DNA of 64,000 nt from SHZL01 sp963784425 (lineage in GTDB: Bacteria > Pseudomonadota > Gammaproteobacteria > Xanthomonadales > SZUA-36), in assembly GCA_963784425.1 (NCBI GenBank), contig CAWARM010000014.1:62001-126000 (forward strand), given 5' to 3'. Below the pieces are notes generated by a model that saw nothing but the letters and a program-made list of their open reading frames with translations, had not been told where the DNA came from and ran no database searches. Below are positions 17,638-26,121 of the stretch, piece by piece. The stretch's first letter is position 1, and the number at the start of each line of letters is the position of its first letter. The position numbers and the translations under genes were made by a program.

Positions 17638-18752
17638 ACGCTGTTCCCGTCAACCAACCCCTGCTGGACGGCAACGAGCGCCGTTATCTGCTGGAGTGCA
17701 TCGACAGCGGCTGGGTCTCTTCGGAGGGGCCATTCGTGCAGCGCCTGGAACAAGGAATGGCGCTAAGTACTAACCGCCGCCACGCGGTGGCGGTGTGCAA
17801 CGGCTCGGCGGCGCTCGAGGCGGCAGTGGCCGCACTTGGCCTCGGCCCGGGCGACGAAGTCATCCTGCCCACCTTCACCATCATCTCCTGCGCCGCAGCG
17901 GTGGTACGCGCCGGCGCGGTGCCGGTGCTGGTCGACTGCGAGCCGGCAACCTGGAACATGGACGTGGCCCAGGTGGCCGCCGCCATCACGCCGCGCACCC
18001 GCGCCATCCTCGCGGTACATATCTACGGTTTGCCGGTGGACATGGACCCGCTGCTTGAACTTGCGCGCATCCACGATTTAAAAATCATTGAAGATGCAGC
18101 CGAAATGCATGGGCAGACCTACCGTGGCCGGCCTTGCGGCTCGCTGGGCGATATCAGCGTCTTCAGCTTCTACCCGAACAAGCTCGTCACCACCGGTGAG
18201 GGCGGCATGCTGCTCACGGACGATGACAAACTGGCCGAACGCTGTCGTTCCTTGCGCAACCTGTGCTTCCAGCCACAACGTAGATTTGTGCACGAGGAAC
18301 TTGGCTGGAATCTGCGCATGAGTAACCTTCAGGCAGCGGTGGGTGTGGCGCAGCTTGAAAGGCTGGCTGAGTTCGTGGAAAAGAAGCGCCACATGGGTCG
18401 CCGCTATGCCGGGCTCCTCACGGGTCTGAACGGGATCGAACTGCCGCTGGCGCGCACTGCCGCCGCCGAAAGCGTTTACTGGGTCTATGGCATCGTGCTC
18501 GACGAATCGGTCCCGTTCGACGCCGCCGAAGGCATGTCCCGGTTGGCCGCGCTTGGCATCGGCACCCGCCCGTTCTTCTGGCCGATGCACGAGCAGCCGG
18601 TGTTTCACCGCATGGGCCTATTCGAGGGCCAGCGATTCCCGGTAGCTGAGCGCTTGGCACGGCGTGGCTTTTATCTGCCCAGTGGGCTGGCTCTGACCGA
18701 CGAGCAGATTGACCGTGTGGCCAATGCCTTGCGCGAGCTTATGCAACGATGA
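17634..18752 (+). CDS. DegT/DnrJ/EryC1/StrS family sugar aminotransferase
   Basis: The 372-residue PLP enzyme has the family pattern: VNQPLLDGNE at the start, SGWVSSEGPFV, the CNGSAALEAAV loop, ILPTFTIIS, the PLP-contacting IIEDAAEMHG (D154) and the Schiff-base lysine K183 in SFYPNKLVTTGEGG. It should transfer an amino group from glutamate to a keto-sugar nucleotide. The PNK...GEGG form and overall length are like GDP-perosamine synthase (Per) and PseC/WecE relatives; the remnant GDP-mannose dehydratase at 10037 makes GDP-perosamine a reasonable guess. It overlaps the cupin gene before it and the methyltransferase after it by four bases each. Confidence 0.9.
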   Translation: MNAVPVNQPLLDGNERRYLLECIDSGWVSSEGPFVQRLEQGMALSTNRRHAVAVCNGSAALEAAVAALGLGPGDEVILPTFTIISCAAAVVRAGAVPVLVDCEPATWNMDVAQVAAAITPRTRAILAVHIYGLPVDMDPLLELARIHDLKIIEDAAEMHGQTYRGRPCGSLGDISVFSFYPNKLVTTGEGGMLLTDDDKLAERCRSLRNLCFQPQRRFVHEELGWNLRMSNLQAAVGVAQLERLAEFVEKKRHMGRRYAGLLTGLNGIELPLARTAAAESVYWVYGIVLDESVPFDAAEGMSRLAALGIGTRPFFWPMHEQPVFHRMGLFEGQRFPVAERLARRGFYLPSGLALTDEQIDRVANALRELMQR

Positions 18753-19516
18753 GTGTCTTCGGTGCTTACTCCCGCTACTACGACCTCCTGTATCGCGACA
18801 AGGACTACCCGGCCGAAGCGCGCTACGTGGACCGGCTGATCCGGGACCACGCACCGGGAGCGCGCAGCATTCTGGAGATGGGTTGTGGAACCGGCGCGCA
18901 TGCGGCCGAATTTGCCGGCCTGGGCTACGAAGTGCATGGCATTGATGCCAGCGAGGGCATGCTGGAACGGGCGCGTTCGCGGCAGGCAAGCCTGGCACCG
19001 GAAGTGGGTGCACGTTTGGCTTTCTCGGCTGGCGATGCGCGCAGTTTTCGCGCCGGCCGACAGTTTGACGTAGTGACCGCCCTTTTTCACGTCCTGAGCT
19101 ACCAGGTGACGAATGAGGATCTTGCCCGGACGCTGGCCACTGCGGCCGCTCACCTGGAGCCGGGCGGGATCTTCGTGTTTGACTTCTGGTACGGGCCGGC
19201 CGTGTTGGCCGATCCCCCGGTGGTGCGCGTCAAACGATTGGAGGACCCGGCCACACGCATACTGCGCGTTGCCGAGCCGACCATGCGGGTGAACGAGAAC
19301 GTGGTCGAAGTGGCTTACCAGGTGCTGGTAACCGACCAGGCGAGCGGACAGACGGCGGAAATTCGTGAACAGCACAGGATGCGCTATCTGTTCCTGCCGG
19401 AATTACGCAGCGGGCTTGAGCAGGCTTGTCTTGTTGTTGAGAAATTTGAGGAATGGAACACGGGGGCGCTGCTTTCTTCAGCCACCTGGTCTGCAGTAGC
19501 GATTGCCCGTGCGTGA
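18749..19516 (+). CDS. class I SAM methyltransferase, probable amino-sugar N-methyltransferase
   Basis: The 255-residue protein starts FGAYSRYYDLLYRDKDY, typical of the DesVI/TylM1-like branch. It has motif I ILEMGCGTGAHA (about residues 41-52), GIDASEGML after strand two, and the VTALFHVLSY and EPGGIFVFDFWYGP blocks. Enzymes in this branch include dTDP-amino-sugar N,N-dimethyltransferases. Placed directly after a sugar aminotransferase with a four-base overlap, methylation of the new amino group is a likely role. It is the last gene of a four-gene coupled cassette; 83 bases follow before the next start. Confidence 0.82.
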   Translation: MSVFGAYSRYYDLLYRDKDYPAEARYVDRLIRDHAPGARSILEMGCGTGAHAAEFAGLGYEVHGIDASEGMLERARSRQASLAPEVGARLAFSAGDARSFRAGRQFDVVTALFHVLSYQVTNEDLARTLATAAAHLEPGGIFVFDFWYGPAVLADPPVVRVKRLEDPATRILRVAEPTMRVNENVVEVAYQVLVTDQASGQTAEIREQHRMRYLFLPELRSGLEQACLVVEKFEEWNTGALLSSATWSAVAIARA

Positions 19517-19599
19517 AAAAGTAAGGGTTTGCCTCGGAGAGAGATCCCGTTGCGACTGGCCGCTGCCCGGAATCCAATATTTCAGCCATAGATAACCAA

Positions 19600-22500
19600 G
19601 TGAACCAATTACCAAAAATCAGCGTCGTCGTCCCGTCTTTCAACCAGGGAAAGTATCTTGGAGAAACCCTGGAAAGCATATTTCGGCAGGCCTATCCGCG
19701 CCTGGAAGTCGTGGTGATTGACGGGGGGTCAACGGACGAGAGTCTCGAGGTGATCGAACGCTTTTCAGATCGGCTGGCCTACTGGCAAAGCCGGCCGGAT
19801 AAGGGCCAGGCGAACGCCATCAACATCGGTGCCGCGCATTGCAGCGGCGATCTGATCGCCTGGCTTAACTCGGACGATTTCTACTGGAAGGACTGTCTCT
19901 GGACGGTCGGGCATGCCTACCTGAACCATCCGGCACGTGGCCTGTACATTGGCAATGGGCTGCGCTACAAGCAGGGCCTCTACCGACCATTCTGTGAGCG
20001 CCATCTGGCACTTAATCGCGAAGCCCTGATCGAGGGCCTGGATTACATCCTTCAGCCGTCCACCTTCTTTTTACGCGCGGCCTGGGACGCAGTACACGGA
20101 CTCGATGAACGCCTGCATTATTGCATGGACTGGGACATCATCATCCGCATTGCCCAACGCTATCCGGCCGTGCTGGTCAATGAATTTCTCGCAGTGAGCC
20201 GGGAGTATGCAGAAACCAAGACCAGCGGCGGCGGAATGCAACGCGCCATCGAGATCCTTAACCTGGCCCAGACCTACAGCACTTCAGGAATGACGCCCGG
20301 AGCGCTGTTCTACTTGTGCGAAACCTTGCTGGCAGTGGACGGTGATCACCCCGTCGGCGGTTTGAAGCCGTATTTTCATGAAATGATGCGCGCCGTCGCT
20401 CATCAGTTTAGCCTCTCTTACGGCAACAGTGACGGCTTCCCGCAGCTCTCCGATTCCCAGGACGTGACGTATCTGCCCTTCGCCGATGCCAACAACCCGC
20501 GCCCGCCTTTGGAGAAGGACTCGCGTGGTCTGCCCAGCATCAGCGTCATCACGCCCTCTTTCAACCAGGCCCAATTCCTGGACCAGACCCTAAAGAGCCT
20601 TCGGAGCCAGGTTTACCCGGAACTGGAAATGATCGTGATCGACGGCGGTTCGACTGATGACAGCCCGACGGTTATTCGGGAATGGGATAAAGACCTGGCC
20701 TATTCGGTCTCGGAGCCGGACCGCGGGCCGGCGCATGCCATCAACAAGGGGTTTGCACGAGCCACTGGAGACGTGATTGGTTGGCTCAACTCGGACGATC
20801 TCCTGGCCGAGGGTGCCCTGCTGGAAGTGGGAAAGGCCTTCGCGGACGACCCCGAGCTGGACATGGTCTACGCTAACGCCCTTTACATAGACGAGGGTAA
20901 CCGCCTTTTCCTGGCGGATCACGGCCACTGCAAGACCGGTTTGTACTATGGGCGGATTCAGCCCAGGGAGATGGTGCCTGCGTATTGGAAATATATCCAC
21001 GCGGTCCCGCAGCCCACGGTCTTCTTTCGCCGACGCCTGTTGGACAAGTGCGGCATGCTGGATGAAAGCTTCCACTTCATCTTCGACTTCGAGCTGTTCT
21101 GGCGCTTTATGGACAAGGCCAGGATCAGGAAAATCGAAAAGACCCTGGCGTTCTATCGCATCCACTCCGAAGCCAAGACTGCAAGCTGGAAGAATTTCGA
21201 GATCGAGCTGTATCATTTCAGCCGCCCCAAATGGCCCCGGGTCGGAACTGCTGAGTTCATGCACTCCCTGCGGGACTTCACCCAACACTTCATGCAGCGA
21301 AAGTACCCGTGGATCCCGGTCAGGGGATTCCGATTCTACTGCGTAGCCGTCTGCGTGGCCTTGTCGGTCACTTCACTACTCGGCAACCCCGAAAGATTGC
21401 CCATTTTTCCACCGCGGTCCAGGCGGAATACCGTAAGCCCGGCGCCGTCGAGGGATTATGGGAAGGAGGAAACCTTTCCGAATTGGCCATCGACGGTTGT
21501 TTTCCAGCAAGGCCTCCAAACCGAACCGCAAGGGCCCCCACCCCTGAGATCCGGAGCGCCACGATACCATTCTTTTTTCTGCTCGTACGGCTTCCCCCGG
21601 CACCCCGGACATTCCGGCGGCGAAATACGCGACTTCAACATCCTGCGCCACTTGCTTGGAATCAGTACCTTGGAGTTTTTTGCCCTTTATCCCGATGGGG
21701 CAGACCCCCGCAGGCCGTTTCTGGAGCCATTTGTCGACAGATTGATTGGGGGCGATTCTATAGTCACGGACTACCGAAGCCTTCCCGACCGTGTCGCCAG
21801 TTGGTTGCGCGCAAGGAGCATCCCCGTTTTTGGGATGCGCTATCACTTCGATGCCCACGAGCGCTTTCCGCGCATTCGCTCCCAAGTAGCCGCAGCGCTT
21901 CAAAGGGCGCTGTTGGAAAGGGCGCCTGACTTTTTCTTTGTCAGCCCCCAGAGCAATCCCGTCGCTATGAGCGTTGATCCTCAGCAAATCCAGACCCGCT
22001 TCATCATGGCCTCGTACGATGTGGAGTGGGTACGTCTTCAACGCATGGCCGAATCACACACCGGTATGGCTGGAGCCGCTCTGCGGATGGAGGCCAAACG
22101 TGCAGCGCGATTCGAAAGAGACAACCTGCACCTCTACGATGGAATCATCGCCGTCAGCCAGCTGGACAAAGAGATTTTTGTCCGCGACTACGGGTTTCCA
22201 GCTGAGCGCGTACTGGTGATTGATAACGGCGTCGATCCGGACTATTTCCAGTTTCATGAACGAATTCCGGCGCAACGTCCGGAAATTGTCTACACGGGCA
22301 GTTTTACCTATCCGCCTAACACGCGTGCAGCGTGGCGCCTGATTCGTCAAATCATGCCTGTGGTGTGGGAGCGTCATCCCGGCGCGCGTCTATGGGTAGT
22401 CGGGCAGTCCCCTGGGCGCGAGCTGGAGGCGGCCGCCGACGGTGATCGCATCGTCGTCACGGGCCGGGTAAAGGACGTGCGCCCCTACCTGGCCGGGGCA

Positions 22501-22854
22501 AGCCTCGGATGCGTGCCGCTGGTATCGGGATCCGGCACCAAGTACAAAGTGCTGGAAGCCTTGAGTGCGGGCGTGCCCGTGGTCTGCTCGCCCATCGCGG
22601 CAGAGGGTCTTGAGCTCCGCGATGGAGAACAGATACTGGTCAGGCACACGGATCTTGAGATCGCCACTGCCATGGTGCAGCTACTCGACGATCCGGCCAT
22701 GGCACAGCAGATGGCGCGCAGAGGCAGGGCACTGGTGGAAACCCGCTATGCCTGGGACGCCTTTCTTCCCCGGCTCGATGGCTGGCTAGCCTATCTTGCG
22801 GACGCACCCCTTCTGCGGTCGACGGCACTTGCTCACCGGAGCAGACCCAAGTGA
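19600..22854 (+). CDS. triple-domain glycosyltransferase (GT2-GT2-GT4)
   Basis: The 1084-residue protein carries three complete transferase domains. Domain one (about residues 5-245) has ISVVVPSFNQGKYLGETL, VIDGGSTDES and WLNSDDFY. Domain two (about 310-565) repeats the same pattern: ISVITPSFNQAQFLDQTL, VIDGGSTDDS and WLNSDDLL. A poorly conserved proline-rich linker (about 575-650) leads to domain three (about 655-1084), a GT4-like GT-B enzyme beginning FFCSYGFPRHPGHSGGEIRD and ending with the nucleotide-sugar site GTKYKVLEALSAGVPVV. It probably adds three sugars in sequence during repeat-unit or chain assembly. The start is a GTG at 19600, five residues before the first strand. Confidence 0.9.
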   Translation: MNQLPKISVVVPSFNQGKYLGETLESIFRQAYPRLEVVVIDGGSTDESLEVIERFSDRLAYWQSRPDKGQANAINIGAAHCSGDLIAWLNSDDFYWKDCLWTVGHAYLNHPARGLYIGNGLRYKQGLYRPFCERHLALNREALIEGLDYILQPSTFFLRAAWDAVHGLDERLHYCMDWDIIIRIAQRYPAVLVNEFLAVSREYAETKTSGGGMQRAIEILNLAQTYSTSGMTPGALFYLCETLLAVDGDHPVGGLKPYFHEMMRAVAHQFSLSYGNSDGFPQLSDSQDVTYLPFADANNPRPPLEKDSRGLPSISVITPSFNQAQFLDQTLKSLRSQVYPELEMIVIDGGSTDDSPTVIREWDKDLAYSVSEPDRGPAHAINKGFARATGDVIGWLNSDDLLAEGALLEVGKAFADDPELDMVYANALYIDEGNRLFLADHGHCKTGLYYGRIQPREMVPAYWKYIHAVPQPTVFFRRRLLDKCGMLDESFHFIFDFELFWRFMDKARIRKIEKTLAFYRIHSEAKTASWKNFEIELYHFSRPKWPRVGTAEFMHSLRDFTQHFMQRKYPWIPVRGFRFYCVAVCVALSVTSLLGNPERLPIFPPRSRRNTVSPAPSRDYGKEETFPNWPSTVVFQQGLQTEPQGPPPLRSGAPRYHSFFCSYGFPRHPGHSGGEIRDFNILRHLLGISTLEFFALYPDGADPRRPFLEPFVDRLIGGDSIVTDYRSLPDRVASWLRARSIPVFGMRYHFDAHERFPRIRSQVAAALQRALLERAPDFFFVSPQSNPVAMSVDPQQIQTRFIMASYDVEWVRLQRMAESHTGMAGAALRMEAKRAARFERDNLHLYDGIIAVSQLDKEIFVRDYGFPAERVLVIDNGVDPDYFQFHERIPAQRPEIVYTGSFTYPPNTRAAWRLIRQIMPVVWERHPGARLWVVGQSPGRELEAAADGDRIVVTGRVKDVRPYLAGASLGCVPLVSGSGTKYKVLEALSAGVPVVCSPIAAEGLELRDGEQILVRHTDLEIATAMVQLLDDPAMAQQMARRGRALVETRYAWDAFLPRLDGWLAYLADAPLLRSTALAHRSRPK

Positions 22855-22897
22855 TTGTGAGGCTGGCACTCGTCCTGGTAGCGGCGGGGGGCATGGT

Positions 22898-24463
22898 ATG
22901 AGCAGCAATACCAACATCGACTGGCCCCGGATTCTTATCGTTCATCCTGAAGGGAATGTTTTCAACAACCCTAACTTGCATGAGATCGCCAACTTCCTGG
23001 GTGAACGCTACTGTGTCGATGTTTTGGTGCCCATTCGCAAATGCAACGAGGGACGCACATTCTCCTCTCAGAATGTCCGGCTGATCGAGTATTTGCCGAT
23101 TTTCGGAGACTTGAGGTTCCTCTGCACCACGGATGCTCTGGCGGAATTTTGCGAAAAGTATCTGCCCCCAACATACCAGCATGTCATAGGGGTGGACCGG
23201 GACGGGCTGATCCTTGCCGCTGTCCTGTCCAGCAATCTAGGCGTCATGTACGGGATGATATCCTATGAAATCTTCTTTGAAGATGAGACGTCCAGCGCCT
23301 TCAAGGTTCCTGAACGAGACGCGTCGGTAGATCTATCGTTTGTCGTTGTCCAGGACGTGGTCAGAGGCGAGCATCTGATCAAGGAGAACCACATACGTGC
23401 CTGGGTCGACGTTCTGTATATACCGGTCGCTCCCGCGCACTCTTATCCCTACCAGAAGAGTCGCTACCTGCGGGAATGCCTGGGTATTCCTGACAGCAAG
23501 AAGATTCTTATTTATGCAGGAAGCGTCACCGGCTGGGCTGGTATTCGCGAACTTCTGGCCCAGCCGAGTGCGTTACCCAATGACTGGGTGTTGGTGCTGC
23601 ATGACCGATATGGCGACACACGAAGGAAAATACAGGATCTGGTGGTGCCTGCCCTCCAGGACAACATCTATATCTCTGACGCCAACATTCCCGCCAATGA
23701 GGACATGCACAAATTGCTGCATTCCGCAGACTTGGGCCTTGCGCTTTACGGGCCCAACTATCTGTCAATGTGGACCGGGAAGAACCTCGCACTGATCGGT
23801 ATGGGATCCGGGAAAATAAGTGTGTACCTGCAGCACGGCTTACCGGTGGTTACTACCTATAATGAAGTCCTGACACCATTGATTCAATCGCATGGCCTGG
23901 GATACACCGTAGGCAGCACGGAGGAATTATTCTCTGTGCTTCAGCAGCACGAACCCTCTCCAGAGCAAAATAAGAGATGTATAAAGTTTTTTGAGGAACG
24001 CCTAAGCTTTAACCTGTATAAGTCGCGGCTGATGGGTGTTGTCCAGAAATGCGTTGAGAAGGGGGAGCAGCCCCGATTTTGGGACGCAGCAAGACTTTTC
24101 CGATCGGTTCGTGAGTCGCTGGTGGCACAGGAGGAAAATATTCGCTGGACGTTCGCTGACGTTTACAGGTCTGTCGAAGAGCTCAAACGAACAGGGGAAA
24201 AGTTCGTCGTCTACGGGGAAGGCGCTCTGGGTTTAACCATTCAGGCTTTGATGCCGGAGAACGTTGTGGCCTTCGTGCATAAGACAGGTTTTGGTTCTTC
24301 CCCTGATTTTGTGGGAGGAGAGATTCACTCCTCATGGAACCTGCCAGGCATGACGTATGACCGGGTCATCATCGGTGTACCTGGACAAGAGTCCCAGGTG
24401 GAAGACCACTTGGTCAACGAGTTGGCTATACCGAAAGAGAAAATTGTGCAGTGTCCCAACTGA
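22898..24463 (+). CDS. GT4-like glycosyltransferase with extra C-terminal nucleotide-binding-like domain
   Basis: The 521-residue protein has a GT-B shape. The N-terminal part (ILIVHPEGNVFNNPNLHEIA) resembles GT4 entry motifs, and the second half has ILIYAGSVTGWAG, LHSADLGLALYG and SVYLQHGLPVV, where a donor site would lie. Residues about 435-521 form a further segment, KFVVYGEGALGLTIQALMPE to VIIGVPGQESQVEDHL, like a small Rossmann fold of the kind seen in sugar-modifying enzymes. I start at the ATG at 22898, preceded by GGCGGGGGG, instead of an earlier frame overlapping the previous gene. The stop abuts the next start directly (TGAATG). Confidence 0.7.
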   Translation: MSSNTNIDWPRILIVHPEGNVFNNPNLHEIANFLGERYCVDVLVPIRKCNEGRTFSSQNVRLIEYLPIFGDLRFLCTTDALAEFCEKYLPPTYQHVIGVDRDGLILAAVLSSNLGVMYGMISYEIFFEDETSSAFKVPERDASVDLSFVVVQDVVRGEHLIKENHIRAWVDVLYIPVAPAHSYPYQKSRYLRECLGIPDSKKILIYAGSVTGWAGIRELLAQPSALPNDWVLVLHDRYGDTRRKIQDLVVPALQDNIYISDANIPANEDMHKLLHSADLGLALYGPNYLSMWTGKNLALIGMGSGKISVYLQHGLPVVTTYNEVLTPLIQSHGLGYTVGSTEELFSVLQQHEPSPEQNKRCIKFFEERLSFNLYKSRLMGVVQKCVEKGEQPRFWDAARLFRSVRESLVAQEENIRWTFADVYRSVEELKRTGEKFVVYGEGALGLTIQALMPENVVAFVHKTGFGSSPDFVGGEIHSSWNLPGMTYDRVIIGVPGQESQVEDHLVNELAIPKEKIVQCPN

Positions 24464-25345
24464 ATGGTTCCTCTCATTACATCAATTCCCCCGCAGATTA
24501 ACCGGCAAACTCGGGAGGGCAACGAGATTGGCCATGAATATGCGCTTCAATGCATCCGGTCATGGCGCAACAGCGGCTTTGATCCGGTATCCGTCAATGC
24601 TGAACGCGAACGCGTATCGGAATTGATAGGCAGCGAAGGAATCAGACTCATTGCCATTGAGCGGGATTGCAGAAATCAGTTCGGGAAGCCCCTGGTTTAC
24701 CTGGGTGACTTTATCGCCGCGGCGTGTTCCCTCACTGACGGCCCGGTAGTGGTCACCAATTCCGATATATTGATCGAAATGCCTGAGGAAACCAGGCAAG
24801 TGATCGCAAATCTCAAACCTGGCCAATGCGTGGTGTCAAGGCGCTGTGACATCAATGACATGCACACCAGGGAAGGCGATAAATACACCTTTGGATGCGA
24901 TTTCTTTGCATTTCATACCAGGGATTTCAGGGAATTCTCAAACAATGAATTCGTGTTTGGATTGCCCTGGTGGGATCATTATTTTTCCATCCACATGTTC
25001 CTGGGCGGACTCCGCTCACTGCCGGTCGAAAAGCCGTTTGCATTCCACCTTGCTCATGACGAGCGTTGGGAACGTGATAACTGGATTGCACTCGGCAAAA
25101 CATTCTTGAAAGCGGCCCTGGATGAGTCGTCGACAAATGTTCAGAACGCAACACTGGCAAATGACTATGTGCGTCGATGCGAAAGAGCCGTGCTGGGGAG
25201 CGACGTCAATTTCGTTTCTCGGGCAGGAATCCTGTTGCGAGGACTTACCCACCGAGGCAAAGTGGAAAACGAAGTCCGCATGTTTGACCGCGTAGCCGCA
25301 ACCAATATGCAGTGGCTGGATGAAATAGGATTACGTCAGATCTGA
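24464..25345 (+). CDS. predicted glycosyltransferase-like protein (family shared with 13298-14164)
   Basis: The 293-residue protein is homologous by eye to the product of 13298-14164: LITSIPPQINRQ, YALQCIRSWRNSGFDPVSVN, the acidic centre VTNSDILIEM, FAFHTRDF, PWWDHYFSIHMF and HLAHDERWERDNW line up in order. The N-S-D motif after a strand is the best candidate for a metal and sugar-nucleotide site. I do not recognise the family. The ATG directly follows the previous stop, and the next gene starts three bases after its own stop, so it is part of a tightly packed run of transferases from 19600 to 27147. Confidence 0.6.
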   Translation: MVPLITSIPPQINRQTREGNEIGHEYALQCIRSWRNSGFDPVSVNAERERVSELIGSEGIRLIAIERDCRNQFGKPLVYLGDFIAAACSLTDGPVVVTNSDILIEMPEETRQVIANLKPGQCVVSRRCDINDMHTREGDKYTFGCDFFAFHTRDFREFSNNEFVFGLPWWDHYFSIHMFLGGLRSLPVEKPFAFHLAHDERWERDNWIALGKTFLKAALDESSTNVQNATLANDYVRRCERAVLGSDVNFVSRAGILLRGLTHRGKVENEVRMFDRVAATNMQWLDEIGLRQI

Positions 25346-25348
25346 ACC

Positions 25349-26095
25349 ATGCTGATATTTATTGTGCCACTGAAGAGCGTTGCGGCTGCAACATCCTGGG
25401 AACGGGTCAGCCAGTTGTTTTTCCGCACGGTTGCATCGGCCTGCGCCCAGACTTCGCCAGAGTTTCGCGTGGTGGTAGCCTGCCATGAAATTCCCGAAGG
25501 TGATTATTTCCACCCTCGCCTGGAATTCGTAGAAGTCACGCACCCTCCGCCGTCACCATCGGACCCCGATGGTATGCGCGGCGACAAACAGCGTAAGCAC
25601 TTGTCCGCCTTGGCCCGGGCATTGGAGTACTCACCTACCCACGTGATGTTTCTGGACAGCGATGACCTGGTGAGCAACCGGCTGGCGGAGTTCGTGGCGC
25701 GTCACTCCACCGAAAATGGCTGGTATATGCGCTCGGGGTACTTCTTTTGTGAGCGACAGCCTCGCCTGCATGTGGAACGCAGGCGGTTCGACGAGTGGTG
25801 TGGCAGCGCCCATATCGTCCGTCCTGAGCACCTGGACTTTATGCTGGGCAGCGATAATCGCCTGGTCTTCGATCACAGACAACTGACGCGCGAGTTGCAA
25901 CGGCGCGGGACACTCATTCGACCGCTCCCGTTCAAAGGCGCGGTTTACACGATTTCCCACGGCGAAAACTTCAACGACTATGAACGTATCCTTTGGCCTG
26001 CGCATCCCCTGTGGAATCCTTTGCGGCGCATAATTCATCACCGCGCCATAACGCCGGGGATACGCAAAGAGTTTGGCTTGTATGCTGTCGAGTAA
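25349..26095 (+). CDS. putative GT-A type glycosyltransferase
   Basis: The 248-residue protein begins with a strand, MLIFIVPLKSVAAATSWERV, followed by SPEFRVVVACHEIPEG, and has the clear acidic site HVMFLDSDDLVSNRLAEFV near residue 97, matching the DxD position of GT2 enzymes. A later WCGSAHIVRPEHLDFML segment is where GT2 proteins carry the acceptor region. The length is shorter than most GT2 enzymes. It starts three bases after the previous stop and is followed, 26 bases on, by another GT2, so they are likely co-transcribed. Confidence 0.6.
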   Translation: MLIFIVPLKSVAAATSWERVSQLFFRTVASACAQTSPEFRVVVACHEIPEGDYFHPRLEFVEVTHPPPSPSDPDGMRGDKQRKHLSALARALEYSPTHVMFLDSDDLVSNRLAEFVARHSTENGWYMRSGYFFCERQPRLHVERRRFDEWCGSAHIVRPEHLDFMLGSDNRLVFDHRQLTRELQRRGTLIRPLPFKGAVYTISHGENFNDYERILWPAHPLWNPLRRIIHHRAITPGIRKEFGLYAVE

Positions 26096-26121
26096 ACCGA
26101 GGTTGCGGAGTCTTTACTGAA

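Noticed and set aside
18078..18608. Minus-strand open frame opposite the DegT aminotransferase
   Set aside because: Antisense to the PLP-lysine region of a clear DegT enzyme, with no recognisable protein features.
21376..22041. Minus-strand frame of 221 codons within the triple glycosyltransferase gene
   Set aside because: Lies opposite the linker and the start of the GT4 domain; composition looks like a shadow frame.
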